Assembly: GCA_022820125.1 (NCBI GenBank)
Contig: JAJEGA010000041.1
Coordinates: 1 to 43,699, forward strand
DNA: 43,699 bases
Reading direction: 5' to 3'
Origin: Anaerolineae bacterium
GTDB taxonomy: Bacteria > Chloroflexota > Anaerolineae > Aggregatilineales > Phototrophicaceae
Part shown: in pieces, positions 8,363 through 16,934 of the stretch
Numbering within the stretch: position 1 is the first letter of the stretch
Layout of the letters: every line of letters begins with the position of its first letter
Notes under the pieces: model-generated
Databases searched by the model: none
Told to the model about the DNA's origin: nothing
Seen by the model: the letters and a program-made list of their open reading frames with translations, nothing else
Made by a program: the position numbers and the translations under genes

Positions 8363-9466
8363 TTACATTTGCGAGCCATATTTCTTAACCACATCAGCAT
8401 TTAGCTCCAAGCCCAAGCCCGGCTTATCGGGATAAGGCGACCACATCCCGTCCCGCGGTTCGGGGAACTCGGTGTAAACCAGCTTGTCGAATTCTTCGGA
8501 CACACCCAGATATTCAACGATGCGCAGATTGGGCGTGGCGCAGGTCACATGCAGGTGGACGACCTGGAAAGCGTGTGGCGCCACCGGCAAGTTGAAGGCA
8601 TGCGCCAATTGCGCCACCTTCATCCATTCGCTCACCCCGCCGACGCGGCCGATATCCGGCTGCACGATATCGGCGCCGCCACGCGCGATCAACTCGCGGA
8701 AGCCGTACTTGCTGTATTCGTGCTCGCCAGTCGCGACCGGGATGTCTATTGCGCGGGCGATAGCAGCCAAGCCCTCTATATCATCAGCCAAGACCGGCTC
8801 CTCGAACCAGCCCACGCGGTAGGGCTCGAATTCGCGCGCCATGCGAATCGCCTGTTTGGCATAATAACCGTTATTGGCGTCAACAAGGATTTCGACCTCA
8901 GCGCCAACGGCAGCGCGCACCGCCGCCAGTCGCTCAATATCCTCTTTTTCGCGCTTGCCGAAGTCCATCCCCACTTTCATCTTGACCGACTTCATGCCGC
9001 GCTCGACATAACCGACCTGCTCCGCGACCAGCTCGTCGACGCTGAAGTGCGTCCAGCCGCCGCTGCCATAAATGGGCACACTGTCGGTATAGGGACCCAA
9101 GAGCTTATACAGCGGCACATTAAAATACTTGGCTTTGAGATCCCACAGGGCTGTGTCCACTGCCGAGATGGCGGCGAAAGCCAAACCTTTGCGCCCCACG
9201 CCGCGCAAGCGCCAGAACATGTCATCCCACAGCTTTTCGATGTAGAGCGGGTCGCGCCCAATTAGAATCGGCTTCAGCGAATCCACGATGAGCGCCTGCG
9301 CCGCCCGCCCGCCATCGCCGATGCCCAGCCCTTGCAATCCCTCATCGGTCAGAATATGGGCGAAACATTGGCTGCTGCCCGCCGTCGGGTGGCGAATGGT
9401 CGCATCCTTGATGCTGCCCAGGTGCGGTATATGAATAAAAGTTGTTCTGACATCGGTGATTTTCAT
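8363..9466 (-). CDS. Enolase-superfamily protein of the mandelate racemase subgroup
   Basis: A 367-residue Mg-dependent sugar-acid dehydratase or racemase candidate. It carries the full mandelate-racemase signature: the KxK motif Lys162/Lys164 on the second barrel strand, metal ligands Asp196, Glu222 and Glu248, and the His298-Asp271 dyad in VAPHAF and QPDIGRVGG. This set allows proton abstraction from either face, as in galactarate/talarate and gluconate-type dehydratases. It lies 52 bp after the dehydrogenase gene at 9519. The ribosome-binding site is weak. Sequence alone does not fix the substrate. Confidence 0.9.
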   Translation of the reverse strand: MKITDVRTTFIHIPHLGSIKDATIRHPTAGSSQCFAHILTDEGLQGLGIGDGGRAAQALIVDSLKPILIGRDPLYIEKLWDDMFWRLRGVGRKGLAFAAISAVDTALWDLKAKYFNVPLYKLLGPYTDSVPIYGSGGWTHFSVDELVAEQVGYVERGMKSVKMKVGMDFGKREKEDIERLAAVRAAVGAEVEILVDANNGYYAKQAIRMAREFEPYRVGWFEEPVLADDIEGLAAIARAIDIPVATGEHEYSKYGFRELIARGGADIVQPDIGRVGGVSEWMKVAQLAHAFNLPVAPHAFQVVHLHVTCATPNLRIVEYLGVSEEFDKLVYTEFPEPRDGMWSPYPDKPGLGLELNADVVKKYGSQM

Positions 9467-9518
9467 CGGCTCTAGGCCCGTCCGCTTTTGGTCGGCAGTA
9501 GGACATTACCGCATAAGC

Positions 9519-10490
9519 CTAATCTGAGGCAATGACCTCGAGAATCTGCAGCAGTTTCCGGTCTCGCCAGCGCTTGATCTGCTCCCGGTCGCTCCCCATC
9601 AATGCTGCTTCCATCTGAGCCGTGCAGATCTTCGCCCATTCGCGCGCCAGCTCCGGGGTGCGGGGCGGCGCCTCTCGCTCGACTCGCGAAGGAATGTCAT
9701 CTTCCTGGCTGTGGTCCAGCTTCCGGTCAACAAAGGTATCCTGCAAGCCGCCAGGGCTGGTCAACATGCCCACGGCGAAGGGACCCATCAGCGCCAGGCG
9801 CAATCCTGGTCCCGTCTTGAAGGCGAGATCGATCTCGTCAACGGTGGCCACGCCGTTGCCTACCAGCCAAAGCGCCTCGCGGTAGATGGCGGCCTGCATG
9901 TGGTTGACGATATGACCGCGGCATTCTTTGCGCGCGACCACCGGCGCGCGGCCCATGCGCGTCATGAAGTCTCGCGTTGCCTCTACTGTCTCGGCTGAGG
10001 TCGCTTCGCCGGGCACGATTTCCACCGACGGCACGATATGCGGCGGATTGTAGGGGTGCGCCACCACGCAGCGTTCGGGACGCGTTGTCGCCGCCTGTAT
10101 TTCCGTCATCAGCATGGCGCTCGTGCTAGATGCGAGAATCGCGTCGGGATGCGCAAGCTGGTCTAGTTCGCGGTAAATCTCGCGCTTGATCCGATAGCGC
10201 TCGGGACCGGACTCTTGCACAAAGTCGACATCGTTTACCGCTGCCGCCAGATCGGTGGTAATGGCAATCCGGCTCTGAGCGGCGGCCACATCGGCTTCGG
10301 TCATCAGGCCGGCTTCGACCAGGGTGCTGTAGGCGCTGCCGATCTCGCGCATCGTCCAATCCAATGCCGCTTGGGAGATATCGTAAATGTTGACCTGCAA
10401 GCCATGCTGGGCAAAGAGAACCGCCCAAGAGAAGCCGATCGTTCCGCCGCCGACGCAGGCGACCTTGCTAATATCACTCGCGCTCATCAT
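9519..10490 (-). CDS. 3-hydroxyacyl-CoA dehydrogenase family protein, L-gulonate 3-dehydrogenase-like
   Basis: A 323-residue NAD-dependent dehydrogenase. The Rossmann motif GGGTIG is at 14-19, followed by an aspartate-ended second strand (NIYD). The block HPYNPPHIVPSVEIVP resembles the catalytic region of lambda-crystallin/L-gulonate 3-dehydrogenase and carnitine dehydrogenase more than that of fatty-acid hydroxyacyl-CoA dehydrogenases. The C-terminal helical dimer domain follows from about residue 190. GGTGG precedes the tandem ATG start. Its position between a sugar-isomerase-like gene and an enolase-family gene supports oxidation of a 3-hydroxy acid sugar derivative. A role on acyl-CoA is the alternative. 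Confidence 0.8.
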   Translation of the reverse strand: MMSASDISKVACVGGGTIGFSWAVLFAQHGLQVNIYDISQAALDWTMREIGSAYSTLVEAGLMTEADVAAAQSRIAITTDLAAAVNDVDFVQESGPERYRIKREIYRELDQLAHPDAILASSTSAMLMTEIQAATTRPERCVVAHPYNPPHIVPSVEIVPGEATSAETVEATRDFMTRMGRAPVVARKECRGHIVNHMQAAIYREALWLVGNGVATVDEIDLAFKTGPGLRLALMGPFAVGMLTSPGGLQDTFVDRKLDHSQEDDIPSRVEREAPPRTPELAREWAKICTAQMEAALMGSDREQIKRWRDRKLLQILEVIASD

Positions 10491-10649
10491 TTATTCCACC
10501 GCCCCTGTTTCTTCATAAGAAAGTGAATGGCAACAACTCAAGCCATGTTCGTTAGCAAATGTCGCCTAATTCGCTGCAAAATAGAATGGGCGACGCAATC
10601 GGCCGCCCCTTCAATATCCTATGGTCGCCAACAGGCTCGGTCGCCGCCA

Positions 10650-11513
10650 TCAGCCTTGGAAAGCGTCGCCAAAAACGGAGCGCACTTCGCCGCGCAACTC
10701 GTCAACCGCCTGCCACATCTCGCGCGTGTCCCGATACTGCTGATATGGCTGCCCGCCCAAGAGCATGATGGGACCATCAAAGCCGTTATCGCGCGCCATG
10801 GTCAGGCAGCGTTTGGAATCATCGCCCTTGATCGCCCCGTCCTCATCAATCGCCACCCATTGGTGGATGGCGGTCGCCCGCGGCATCAACTGGGACAAGG
10901 TATCGTATTTATTGGGCCCCGCCGCATTGCCAAAATCAGCGACCAAACCGTATTCGCGCTCGGAGAGATCAAGGACTTGCAGCAGATCGCCGGCTTGTTT
11001 GTTAAAAGCCTTGTAATTCTCGGTCGCCGCCTCCACGCCACAGGCGACGCTGTAATCGTATAGCTCTTGGAAAGCCTCGCCGCACTGGCTGATGGTCTCC
11101 GGCGTAGGCGCGCTATCGCCGGGCACATAACGAACGCCGCTCGATCCCAGCTCGGACGCGATCTCCATCCAGCGCTTGGTCAGCGCGATTCCGGCGCTGC
11201 GCTTTTCCGGGTCCGGGCTGCCGACCTCGCCGATATCAATCAGCAACTGGTAGAGCTCCACATCCGCCGATGCGAAAGCGGCGCGCAATTCAGCCAGGTA
11301 GCCCGGCTCAATATTGGGGATATGCTGAATGCAAAGATCGACGCACTTGACGCCTTGCGCGGCGACTTCCGCGGGAAAGTCGAGCAAGTCGAGGGTCGCC
11401 GTTTGCCGGAAAGCGCCCGAGACGCCTTTGTAATCTTCGTTCAATTCAAACCAGGGATCCCCCAAGGCATCCGGCAAATGCAATGAGAAACTGGATAATC
11501 CTGCGCGAACCAT
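10650..11513 (-). CDS. Sugar phosphate isomerase/epimerase-like TIM barrel protein
   Basis: A 287-residue protein of the xylose-isomerase-like TIM-barrel (AP endonuclease 2) superfamily. These proteins use a divalent metal held by Glu, Asp and His to isomerise or epimerise sugars and related acids. Visible barrel pieces include VKCVDLCIQHIPNI, VRYVPGD, the glutamate in VEAATENYKA and LVADFGNA. I choose 11513 as the start because AGGAAGG lies five bases before that ATG; the frame continues upstream to 11570 without a better signal. It is the first gene after MITE copy B. A specific reaction cannot be assigned. Confidence 0.78.
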   Translation of the reverse strand: MVRAGLSSFSLHLPDALGDPWFELNEDYKGVSGAFRQTATLDLLDFPAEVAAQGVKCVDLCIQHIPNIEPGYLAELRAAFASADVELYQLLIDIGEVGSPDPEKRSAGIALTKRWMEIASELGSSGVRYVPGDSAPTPETISQCGEAFQELYDYSVACGVEAATENYKAFNKQAGDLLQVLDLSEREYGLVADFGNAAGPNKYDTLSQLMPRATAIHQWVAIDEDGAIKGDDSKRCLTMARDNGFDGPIMLLGGQPYQQYRDTREMWQAVDELRGEVRSVFGDAFQG

Positions 11514-11606
11514 TAGAGCCTTCCTTTCTGACATCGTTTCCGCCAAGAAGCGTATGCCAAACTTTACCACCTATTCCCGCTCGTTCACCACTTCCCATAC
11601 CGCGTC

Positions 11607-11883
11607 CAGGGCAATCGCATCAAAACTGGCATCCCCTGCGACGAGCAAAACTAAACTGAAATTTAACCACCGAGGACACCGAGAGCACCGAGAAATGCGA
11701 TTGAACAGAGATTTAACAGCATTTTGTCGCAAATTTTTTAGACGAGAAGGAAGTTTATCGACAAGGTAGCGGTATGCCTGCCTAATTCAAGCAGTGGATT
11801 TAGGAGAAGAGTCGTCAAAAAAACCTAAACTCGGTGTACTCGGTGTACTCGGTGGTAAAGAAAAATTTGATGCGATTGCCCTG
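11607..11883. mobile_element. MITE-like element, copy B (inverted relative to copy A)
   Basis: A 277-bp element with termini CAGGGCAATCGCATCAAA and TTTGATGCGATTGCCCTG. A perfect 10-bp duplication, ATACCGCGTC, flanks it at 11597-11606 and 11884-11893. The reverse complement aligns with copy A over its length with scattered substitutions. Copy B has an extra unit of the 9-bp motif CCGAGTACA near one end, explaining most of the length difference. A short frame through it would encode the familiar spurious NHRGHREHRE peptide and should not be annotated. The rest of 11514-11914 holds no gene. Confidence 0.88.
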
Positions 11884-11914
11884 ATACCGCGTCCAAGACC
11901 ATTCTCCGCCGCGC

Positions 11915-13033
11915 TCACATCACCGCGACCGTCGCATTATCAATAAAGTCCCAATCCCAGTCGATGCCTGTGCCGGCGCCCTTCGGCGGATGGGCGTATC
12001 CATCGGCGTCAATCCGCACCGGGTTCTTGATCCCCAGCTTCATCAGCGAGCTTGGAATCAGCGCTTCAAAGAACTCGCAATTGGCAATCGCGCAGCAGCA
12101 ATGCAGATTGATGATCTCGAGCGCCGGGTAAATCGCGGTATGCACCTCGCAGCGCATGCCAAAGGCTTCCGCCAGATGCGCCGTCTTCATCACCGCCGTC
12201 ACCCCGCCTTTCCAGGAGACGTCGCTGCGCACAATATCGACCACACCGCTCGCGATGCACTCAGCCGTCGAATAATGCGCGCCGACCAGAACTTCAGTGC
12301 CGCAAATCGGAATGTCCAGATCGCGCGTCAGCTTGCGCAAGCCGTTGAAGTCCGTATCGTAAAGCGGCTCCTCGAACCAATAATAATCCAGCTTCTCAAG
12401 TTCGCGCCCCATACGCAGCGCGTCTTCATAATATGTATGGGTCGTCACTGGGTCAGCCATCAGCTTGAAATGCGGGTCATCGCCGATCGCCCGCCGGCAG
12501 AGCCGATAAGCCTCCAGCGACTGGTGAAAATCACTCGGCGGGTGCAGCTTGTAGCCGTGGAAGCCGCGTCCCTTGAATTCAACCGCTTGATCGGCGTAAT
12601 CCTGCGGACTATCGAGAAACATCGAGCTGACGTATGTGGGAACCTTTTCGCGATAGTGACCCAGCAGCTTGTAGAGCGGCAGGTCCGCCAGCTTGCCGGC
12701 GATATCATAAAGCGCGATATCGAAGGGTCCATAAGAATAAACCGGCGTCAAATGCCAATGGCGGTCGTAGCGGCGGAAGTCGTGCCAATGCTTCTCGCGC
12801 GCCAGCGGATCCTTGCCCAGGAAGAAAGGTTTGAGCGATTGCGCCGCGATTGAACCAGCCATCTCCGCCCCCATGCCGGCGAAGCCCATACTGACGCCGT
12901 CGACGCCTTCGTCGGTCTTCATCGTGATCATGAGAAAGTGCAGATCCGACCGGTGCGAATCGCGCAGCTCGGTCGCGCTCATCACCTCTTCCTGATGCTT
13001 GCAAAGCCGAATCTCGATATCAGTGATCTTCAT
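11915..13033 (-). CDS. Enolase-superfamily protein with KxH motif
   Basis: A 372-residue mandelate racemase/muconate lactonizing family member. The general-base motif on the second barrel strand is Lys162-Leu-His164 rather than KxK. The metal ligands are Asp194, Glu221 and Glu247, and a His298-Asp271 pair completes the site. The C-terminal tail is rich in Gly and Asp. It follows the permease gene by 134 bp and precedes MITE copy B. AGAGGATTAGGGC precedes the ATG. It is probably a sugar-acid dehydratase with a substrate different from its two relatives in this window; no experimentally known family can be named with confidence. Confidence 0.87.
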   Translation of the reverse strand: MKITDIEIRLCKHQEEVMSATELRDSHRSDLHFLMITMKTDEGVDGVSMGFAGMGAEMAGSIAAQSLKPFFLGKDPLAREKHWHDFRRYDRHWHLTPVYSYGPFDIALYDIAGKLADLPLYKLLGHYREKVPTYVSSMFLDSPQDYADQAVEFKGRGFHGYKLHPPSDFHQSLEAYRLCRRAIGDDPHFKLMADPVTTHTYYEDALRMGRELEKLDYYWFEEPLYDTDFNGLRKLTRDLDIPICGTEVLVGAHYSTAECIASGVVDIVRSDVSWKGGVTAVMKTAHLAEAFGMRCEVHTAIYPALEIINLHCCCAIANCEFFEALIPSSLMKLGIKNPVRIDADGYAHPPKGAGTGIDWDWDFIDNATVAVM

Positions 13034-13167
13034 GCCCTAATCCTCTTATCGTCTGCGAAAAGTAAACGATAACAAATACCGACCAATCTGTAATGCAATC
13101 GCCCTGCCAACACGCTGACAAAACGTGTGAGTCCGCTTGCTGCCAATTGCATGAGCGCGGCGTCTTT

Positions 13168-14064
13168 TCAGTTGCCGTGATAATAGACGCGCTTGGCTGA
13201 ACTGCGGAAGATGAAAAAGGTCAATATCAGGATGACCAAGAACAGCAGCCATGCCATCGCCGACGCATAACCCATCTTGAAGTAGGCGAAGGCGTTTTGG
13301 AAGAGATAGAGCGAATAGAAGAGGGTTGCGTCGCCCGGTCCGCCCTCGGTGATGACATAAGCCTCGGTGAAGTATTGGAAGGCGCCGATCAAGCCGACGA
13401 TAGTGTTGAAGAGGATGATCGGGCTGATCATGGGCACGGTCACATGGCGAAACTTGCGCCACAAGCTGGCGCCATCCAGCGATGCCACATCGTAAAGCTC
13501 CTGCGGCACATCTTGCAGCGCCGCCAGATAGATCAGCATCATCCAGCCTGTGCCCCACATGCTCATCATAATCAGCGCCGGCTTCGCCCATTGGGGATCG
13601 GAAAACCAACTGATGACGGGCAATCCCAGCTCAGCCATGATGACGCTGACGGCGCCGTATTGCGGGTGCAGCAGCCAGGTCCAGACGATGCTGGTGGCGA
13701 CCAGCGGCAAAATGCTGGGCAAATAGAAGAGCGTGCGGAAGAGGGATAATCCCTTGACTTTCTGATTCAGCAAAACAGCCAGCGCCAGCGCCAGCATATT
13801 GCCCAGCGGCACCGCGAAGACGACAAAATACAAGGTATTCGTCAGCGCCTTGATGAAAAGCGGATCGAAATAAAGCAGCTTTTCATAGTTGAAGAAGCCA
13901 ATGAAGCGGGGCGAAGAAATCGGCGAATAGCGGGTCAAGCTGTAATAAAACGACGCGAGGATGGGATAGAGGTTGAGCGCCAGGAAGCCGACGATCCAGG
14001 GCGAGATGAAAACCAGACCGACGCCTAGCTTCCGCAGTTCGCGGCGATCGCGCGGCGTCAACAT
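13168..14064 (-). CDS. Sugar ABC transporter permease, MalF/UgpA-like
   Basis: A 298-residue inner-membrane permease with about six transmembrane segments, the first at about 17-40. The cytoplasmic EAA loop (ELYDVASLDGASLWRKF, then PMISP) is the contact site for the ATPase. It is the second permease after the Tat-exported binding protein (15354-16727). GGTGA precedes the ATG. The two permeases would form the channel of a carbohydrate importer of the CUT1 type. No ATPase is encoded nearby, so a shared MsmK-like ATPase elsewhere is inferred. Confidence 0.92.
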   Translation of the reverse strand: MLTPRDRRELRKLGVGLVFISPWIVGFLALNLYPILASFYYSLTRYSPISSPRFIGFFNYEKLLYFDPLFIKALTNTLYFVVFAVPLGNMLALALAVLLNQKVKGLSLFRTLFYLPSILPLVATSIVWTWLLHPQYGAVSVIMAELGLPVISWFSDPQWAKPALIMMSMWGTGWMMLIYLAALQDVPQELYDVASLDGASLWRKFRHVTVPMISPIILFNTIVGLIGAFQYFTEAYVITEGGPGDATLFYSLYLFQNAFAYFKMGYASAMAWLLFLVILILTFFIFRSSAKRVYYHGN

Positions 14065-14138
14065 TTTTTGTTCACCAATGTCCCTTGCCAGTCGCGAATA
14101 GGCTCATGCGTAACACGAACCCGCCTTGTCCAAGGCTT

Positions 14139-14213
14139 GTAGGGGCGACCAACCTGGTCGCCCGCAGATCGCATAAGGAATTGGGCGCGGGCGACTTGAT
14201 AAGTCGTCCCTAC
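14139..14213. repeat. Paired-hairpin palindromic repeat R2
   Basis: It starts GTAGGGGCGACC, which pairs with GGTCGCCC, and ends GGGCGACTT pairing with AAGTCGTCCC then TAC. The two stems differ in sequence from each other and from other loci. It lies between the two permease genes of this importer. Confidence 0.8.
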
Positions 14214-14249
14214 AGATTTTGCTATGACGTTGGCGGCGGTTGCCATGCC

Positions 14250-15080
14250 CTAGCCTTTCAAACCGGTGAGGGAAATGCCCTGAATGAAGACACGCTGCAT
14301 GAAGAAGAAGATGATGATAATGGGCGCGACCGCCATCGTCGACGCCGCCATCAGAATGCTGAAATCGGTGATGCCCTGTGAGTTATGATACAACGCCAGC
14401 CCCAGCGACATCGGATAAAGCGAGCGCTCGTTAAGATAAATCAGCGGACCGATAAAATCGTTCCAGGACCAAATAAATTGAAACAGCGCCACCGTAGCCA
14501 GCGCCGGCTTGCAGAGCGGCAATATGACGCGCGTCAGCAAGATCCACTCGGAGCCGCCATCAATGCGCGTCGCCTCAGAAAGTTCTTTGGGAATGCCCAG
14601 CATGAATTGGCGCAGCATGAAGATGAAAAAGGGGTGACCGAGCCAGGCGGGCACGATGAGCGGCAGCCAGGTATTGACCCAGCCGATCTTGCTAAAGGTT
14701 ACGAAGAGCGGGATCATCACCACGTGGTAAGGCAGCATCAGCGTCGACAGCACCAGCACAAAGACGGCATCGCGCCCTTTCCATTCCACGCGTGAAAAGC
14801 CATAGGCGACCAGGCTGTTGGAAATCAGCGCGCCGATGACGGCAGCGACGCCGATCTGCAGCGAGTTGCCGAGATATTGCAAGAAAGGCTGTTCTTCCAG
14901 CGCTACGGGATAATTGTCGAATTCGAGAGGCGAGGGTATCCAAACCGGCGGATCGAGCAAAAGCTGGTCGATGGGTTTCAGCGATGTGGTGATCATCCAG
15001 AAGAGCGGCAGGATGAAAGCCGCCGACAAGCCGACCAGCAAGACGAAGGATACAGCAGTGTTTATGTTTGCGCGTTTCAT
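14250..15080 (-). CDS. Sugar ABC transporter permease, MalG/UgpE-like
   Basis: A 276-residue permease with six predicted transmembrane segments and the EAA loop (ELSEATRIDGGSEWILL, then PLCKP). The open frame runs on to 15125, but the extra N-terminal residues are encoded partly by a repeat hairpin arm. The ATG at 15080, giving MKRANINTAV before the first membrane helix, is the more credible start. It lies between the binding-protein gene and the second permease gene, with palindromic repeats on both sides. Partner of the gene at 13168-14064 in a CUT1-type importer. Confidence 0.88.
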   Translation of the reverse strand: MKRANINTAVSFVLLVGLSAAFILPLFWMITTSLKPIDQLLLDPPVWIPSPLEFDNYPVALEEQPFLQYLGNSLQIGVAAVIGALISNSLVAYGFSRVEWKGRDAVFVLVLSTLMLPYHVVMIPLFVTFSKIGWVNTWLPLIVPAWLGHPFFIFMLRQFMLGIPKELSEATRIDGGSEWILLTRVILPLCKPALATVALFQFIWSWNDFIGPLIYLNERSLYPMSLGLALYHNSQGITDFSILMAASTMAVAPIIIIFFFMQRVFIQGISLTGLKG

Positions 15081-15112
15081 GCCGAGATTGGGAATCATCT
15101 GTCGAGGCGGTT

Positions 15113-15186
15113 GTGGGCGAGCCAAGGGCTGCTTCTACAATATGTGCGTGCTAGCAACGGGTGGGCGAGCCAAGGCTCGCCCCTAC
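15113..15186. repeat. Hairpin repeat pair R3
   Basis: A degenerate hairpin (GGGCGAGCC at 15115, ending TTCTAC at 15137) is followed by a well-formed one (GGGCGAGCC pairing with GGCTCGCCC, ending CTAC at 15186). Unlike R1 and R2, both face the same way. The pair sits between the solute-binding protein gene and the downstream permease gene. Confidence 0.7.
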
Positions 15187-15210
15187 ATGGCGCGTTCCGT
15201 ATTGTATTTT

Positions 15211-15258
15211 TCGCCTCCGCCGCACAGCCCTCTGCGCCCTCTGTGTTGCCTCGTTTCC
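15211..15258 (-). repeat. Dispersed 48-bp repeat, copy 2
   Basis: This is the inverted counterpart of 139-186, beginning TCGCCTCCGCC and ending CCTCGTTTCC on the plus strand. As at the first site it is joined, through a block containing GTATTG, to a hairpin of the GTAGGGGCG family (R3). The compound unit therefore seems to have spread together. No coding potential is apparent. Confidence 0.6.
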
Positions 15259-15353
15259 GCTGTGGCAAATCCTTACAATTCCGCTTACTTTCGCGCCTTT
15301 AGCAGCGTACCGACAGATAGCGGACAAGCCTTACAGATGGTTTGTTGAATCGG

Positions 15354-16727
15354 CTAAAACTGACGATACTCGTTCTCGACAACGGTTTGCACGGCGTCGA
15401 GCGCCTCTTGCGCCGATTTCTCCAGCCTCAAGGCTTGATCGACCTCCGAGCCCAGCCGGTCCATATAGAAGTTGGCGACCGGGATCATCGGCGTGGTTAA
15501 GCCGCGCGGGCTGCCCATAGTCTCGAAGAAAGAGCGATAGTCGGGATGGTCTTCGAAGAGGGCGGTGATGCGGTCCACCTCCAGCGCGGCCAGCGAGCCA
15601 GTGGTCGTGGTCGGCGTATCCTTCCAAGCGGCGACGATGGACATGACATCGGGATCGGTGAAGCCGGACCACCACCTGGCGAACTCATAGGCGGCAGCCG
15701 GATTCGACGCGCCGGCGGGGATGCATTGGTAGTTGCCCCAGATCCAAGAACCCCAGCCGGTGCTGTCTTCTTCCCCCGCGACCGGCGGCAAGTGCGTCAA
15801 GCCCCAGCGGAAGCCTTCGGCGGCGAAGCGGTGAAAGTCGCCCAGTTTCCAGGGACCGATGAGATGCATGGCGAGGCGGCCCGCGATGAAGGGATCTTGC
15901 GTGCCGCCGCGTTCGCCAGACAAGCCGGATTGGAAACGCTGCAATCGTTCAACGCCGTATTTTTCGCTGTAGCTCATCATCCATTCGAGCGCGCGCACAT
16001 TGCCGGGGTGGTTGGCGGTGATGGCGTCGTTCTCGGCATCGTAAATCTGGCCGCCGAAGTTGCCGAACCAGGCGCGGTGATGCGAGGCGTGCGAGCCGAG
16101 GTGCAGCAAGCCCACGCGATCGAGATTGCCATCGGCGTCTTCGACCGTGAGCTGCTCCGCCATTGCATCCAGCTCTTCGATCGTGCCGGGGCCAACTTCG
16201 GGGTCCAAGCCCGATTCTTCAAATTGGTTCTTATTCCAAGCCAGGTCGTAGACGCCGAAGCCGCTGGGTGTGCCGTAAACCGCGCCGTCGACGACGCCGC
16301 CCGCCAATGCCGCTGGCGTGAGAAATTCTTTTATGGCGGCGATCTCTTCTGGCGGTCCCAAGTCTGCGTAAGGCGTGATGCCACCGAGCGCGGCCAAACC
16401 CGGAATCTCATTCGAGCCAAAGAAAGTGACGATATCCGGTGGGGCGCCGGCCGAAATTGCGGCGGTCAAACGCACCAGGAAATCGGCATAGGGAACGACC
16501 AGCGGCTCGACGCGGATGGCATCCTGATGCGCGTGGAAAGCGTCGACGATGTCCTGGACGTAATTCTCCCACTGCTCCGTCCAGCCATGCCAGTAGGTGA
16601 TGGTGACGGGATCCTGCGCCATCACGCTGGCGACGGGCAGCGCGCCAAGCGCCACGGCGCCGGTGCCGCCGGCGATGGTCTTGAGCAGGTCGCGGCGTGA
16701 CAAACCGTTCTTCTTTGCTTGAGTCAT
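15354..16727 (-). CDS. Extracellular sugar-binding protein of ABC transporter, Tat-exported
   Basis: A 457-residue family 1 solute-binding protein. The start at 16727 is set by GGAG seven bases upstream and gives a compact twin-arginine signal peptide: SRRDLLK near residue 10, a hydrophobic core, and an Ala-x-Ala-like site before QDPVTITYWHGW. That last block is typical of CUT1 binding proteins. No lipobox cysteine is present. It heads a second importer with permeases at 14250-15080 and 13168-14064, separated from them by repeat hairpins. Ligand unknown; an oligosaccharide or glycoside is likely given the glycosidase and dehydratase neighbours. Confidence 0.92.
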   Translation of the reverse strand: MTQAKKNGLSRRDLLKTIAGGTGAVALGALPVASVMAQDPVTITYWHGWTEQWENYVQDIVDAFHAHQDAIRVEPLVVPYADFLVRLTAAISAGAPPDIVTFFGSNEIPGLAALGGITPYADLGPPEEIAAIKEFLTPAALAGGVVDGAVYGTPSGFGVYDLAWNKNQFEESGLDPEVGPGTIEELDAMAEQLTVEDADGNLDRVGLLHLGSHASHHRAWFGNFGGQIYDAENDAITANHPGNVRALEWMMSYSEKYGVERLQRFQSGLSGERGGTQDPFIAGRLAMHLIGPWKLGDFHRFAAEGFRWGLTHLPPVAGEEDSTGWGSWIWGNYQCIPAGASNPAAAYEFARWWSGFTDPDVMSIVAAWKDTPTTTTGSLAALEVDRITALFEDHPDYRSFFETMGSPRGLTTPMIPVANFYMDRLGSEVDQALRLEKSAQEALDAVQTVVENEYRQF

Positions 16728-16820
16728 GAGATTGCTCCGTTTTTCAATAGATTGGCAAATGGGCTGCAACTATGCAATCTTTTCGCGTCTGTTTAATAGT
16801 TGCCTCCTTTCAGCATGGGT

Positions 16821-16894
16821 GGGCGAACCAAAGTTCGCCTCTACCCACCGTGAGCATTCACGTGTTGGCGGGCGACCTGATAGGTCGCCCCTAC
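16821..16894. repeat. Hairpin repeat pair R4
   Basis: Two hairpins face the same way: GGGCGAACC pairing with GGTTCGCC-like sequence and ending CTAC at 16844, and GGGCGACCT pairing with AGGTCGCCC and ending CTAC at 16894. They lie between the dioxygenase gene and the downstream binding-protein gene. Confidence 0.75.
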
Positions 16895-16934
16895 AGGCGC
16901 CGGGCGTGGCGCGGATGCGATACGGGGCCCAGGA

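Noticed and set aside
11554..11769. Open frame encoding NHRGHREHRE-type peptide
   Set aside because: It is a translation of the repetitive interior of MITE copy B; no ribosome-binding site or conserved protein.
13091..13103. GCAATCGCCCTG, resembling a MITE terminus
   Set aside because: The order of bases does not match the terminus (GGGCAATCGC) beyond short words.
15546..16700. 384-codon plus-strand open frame
   Set aside because: It is the antisense shadow of the Tat-exported binding protein gene; high GC content keeps the complementary frame open.
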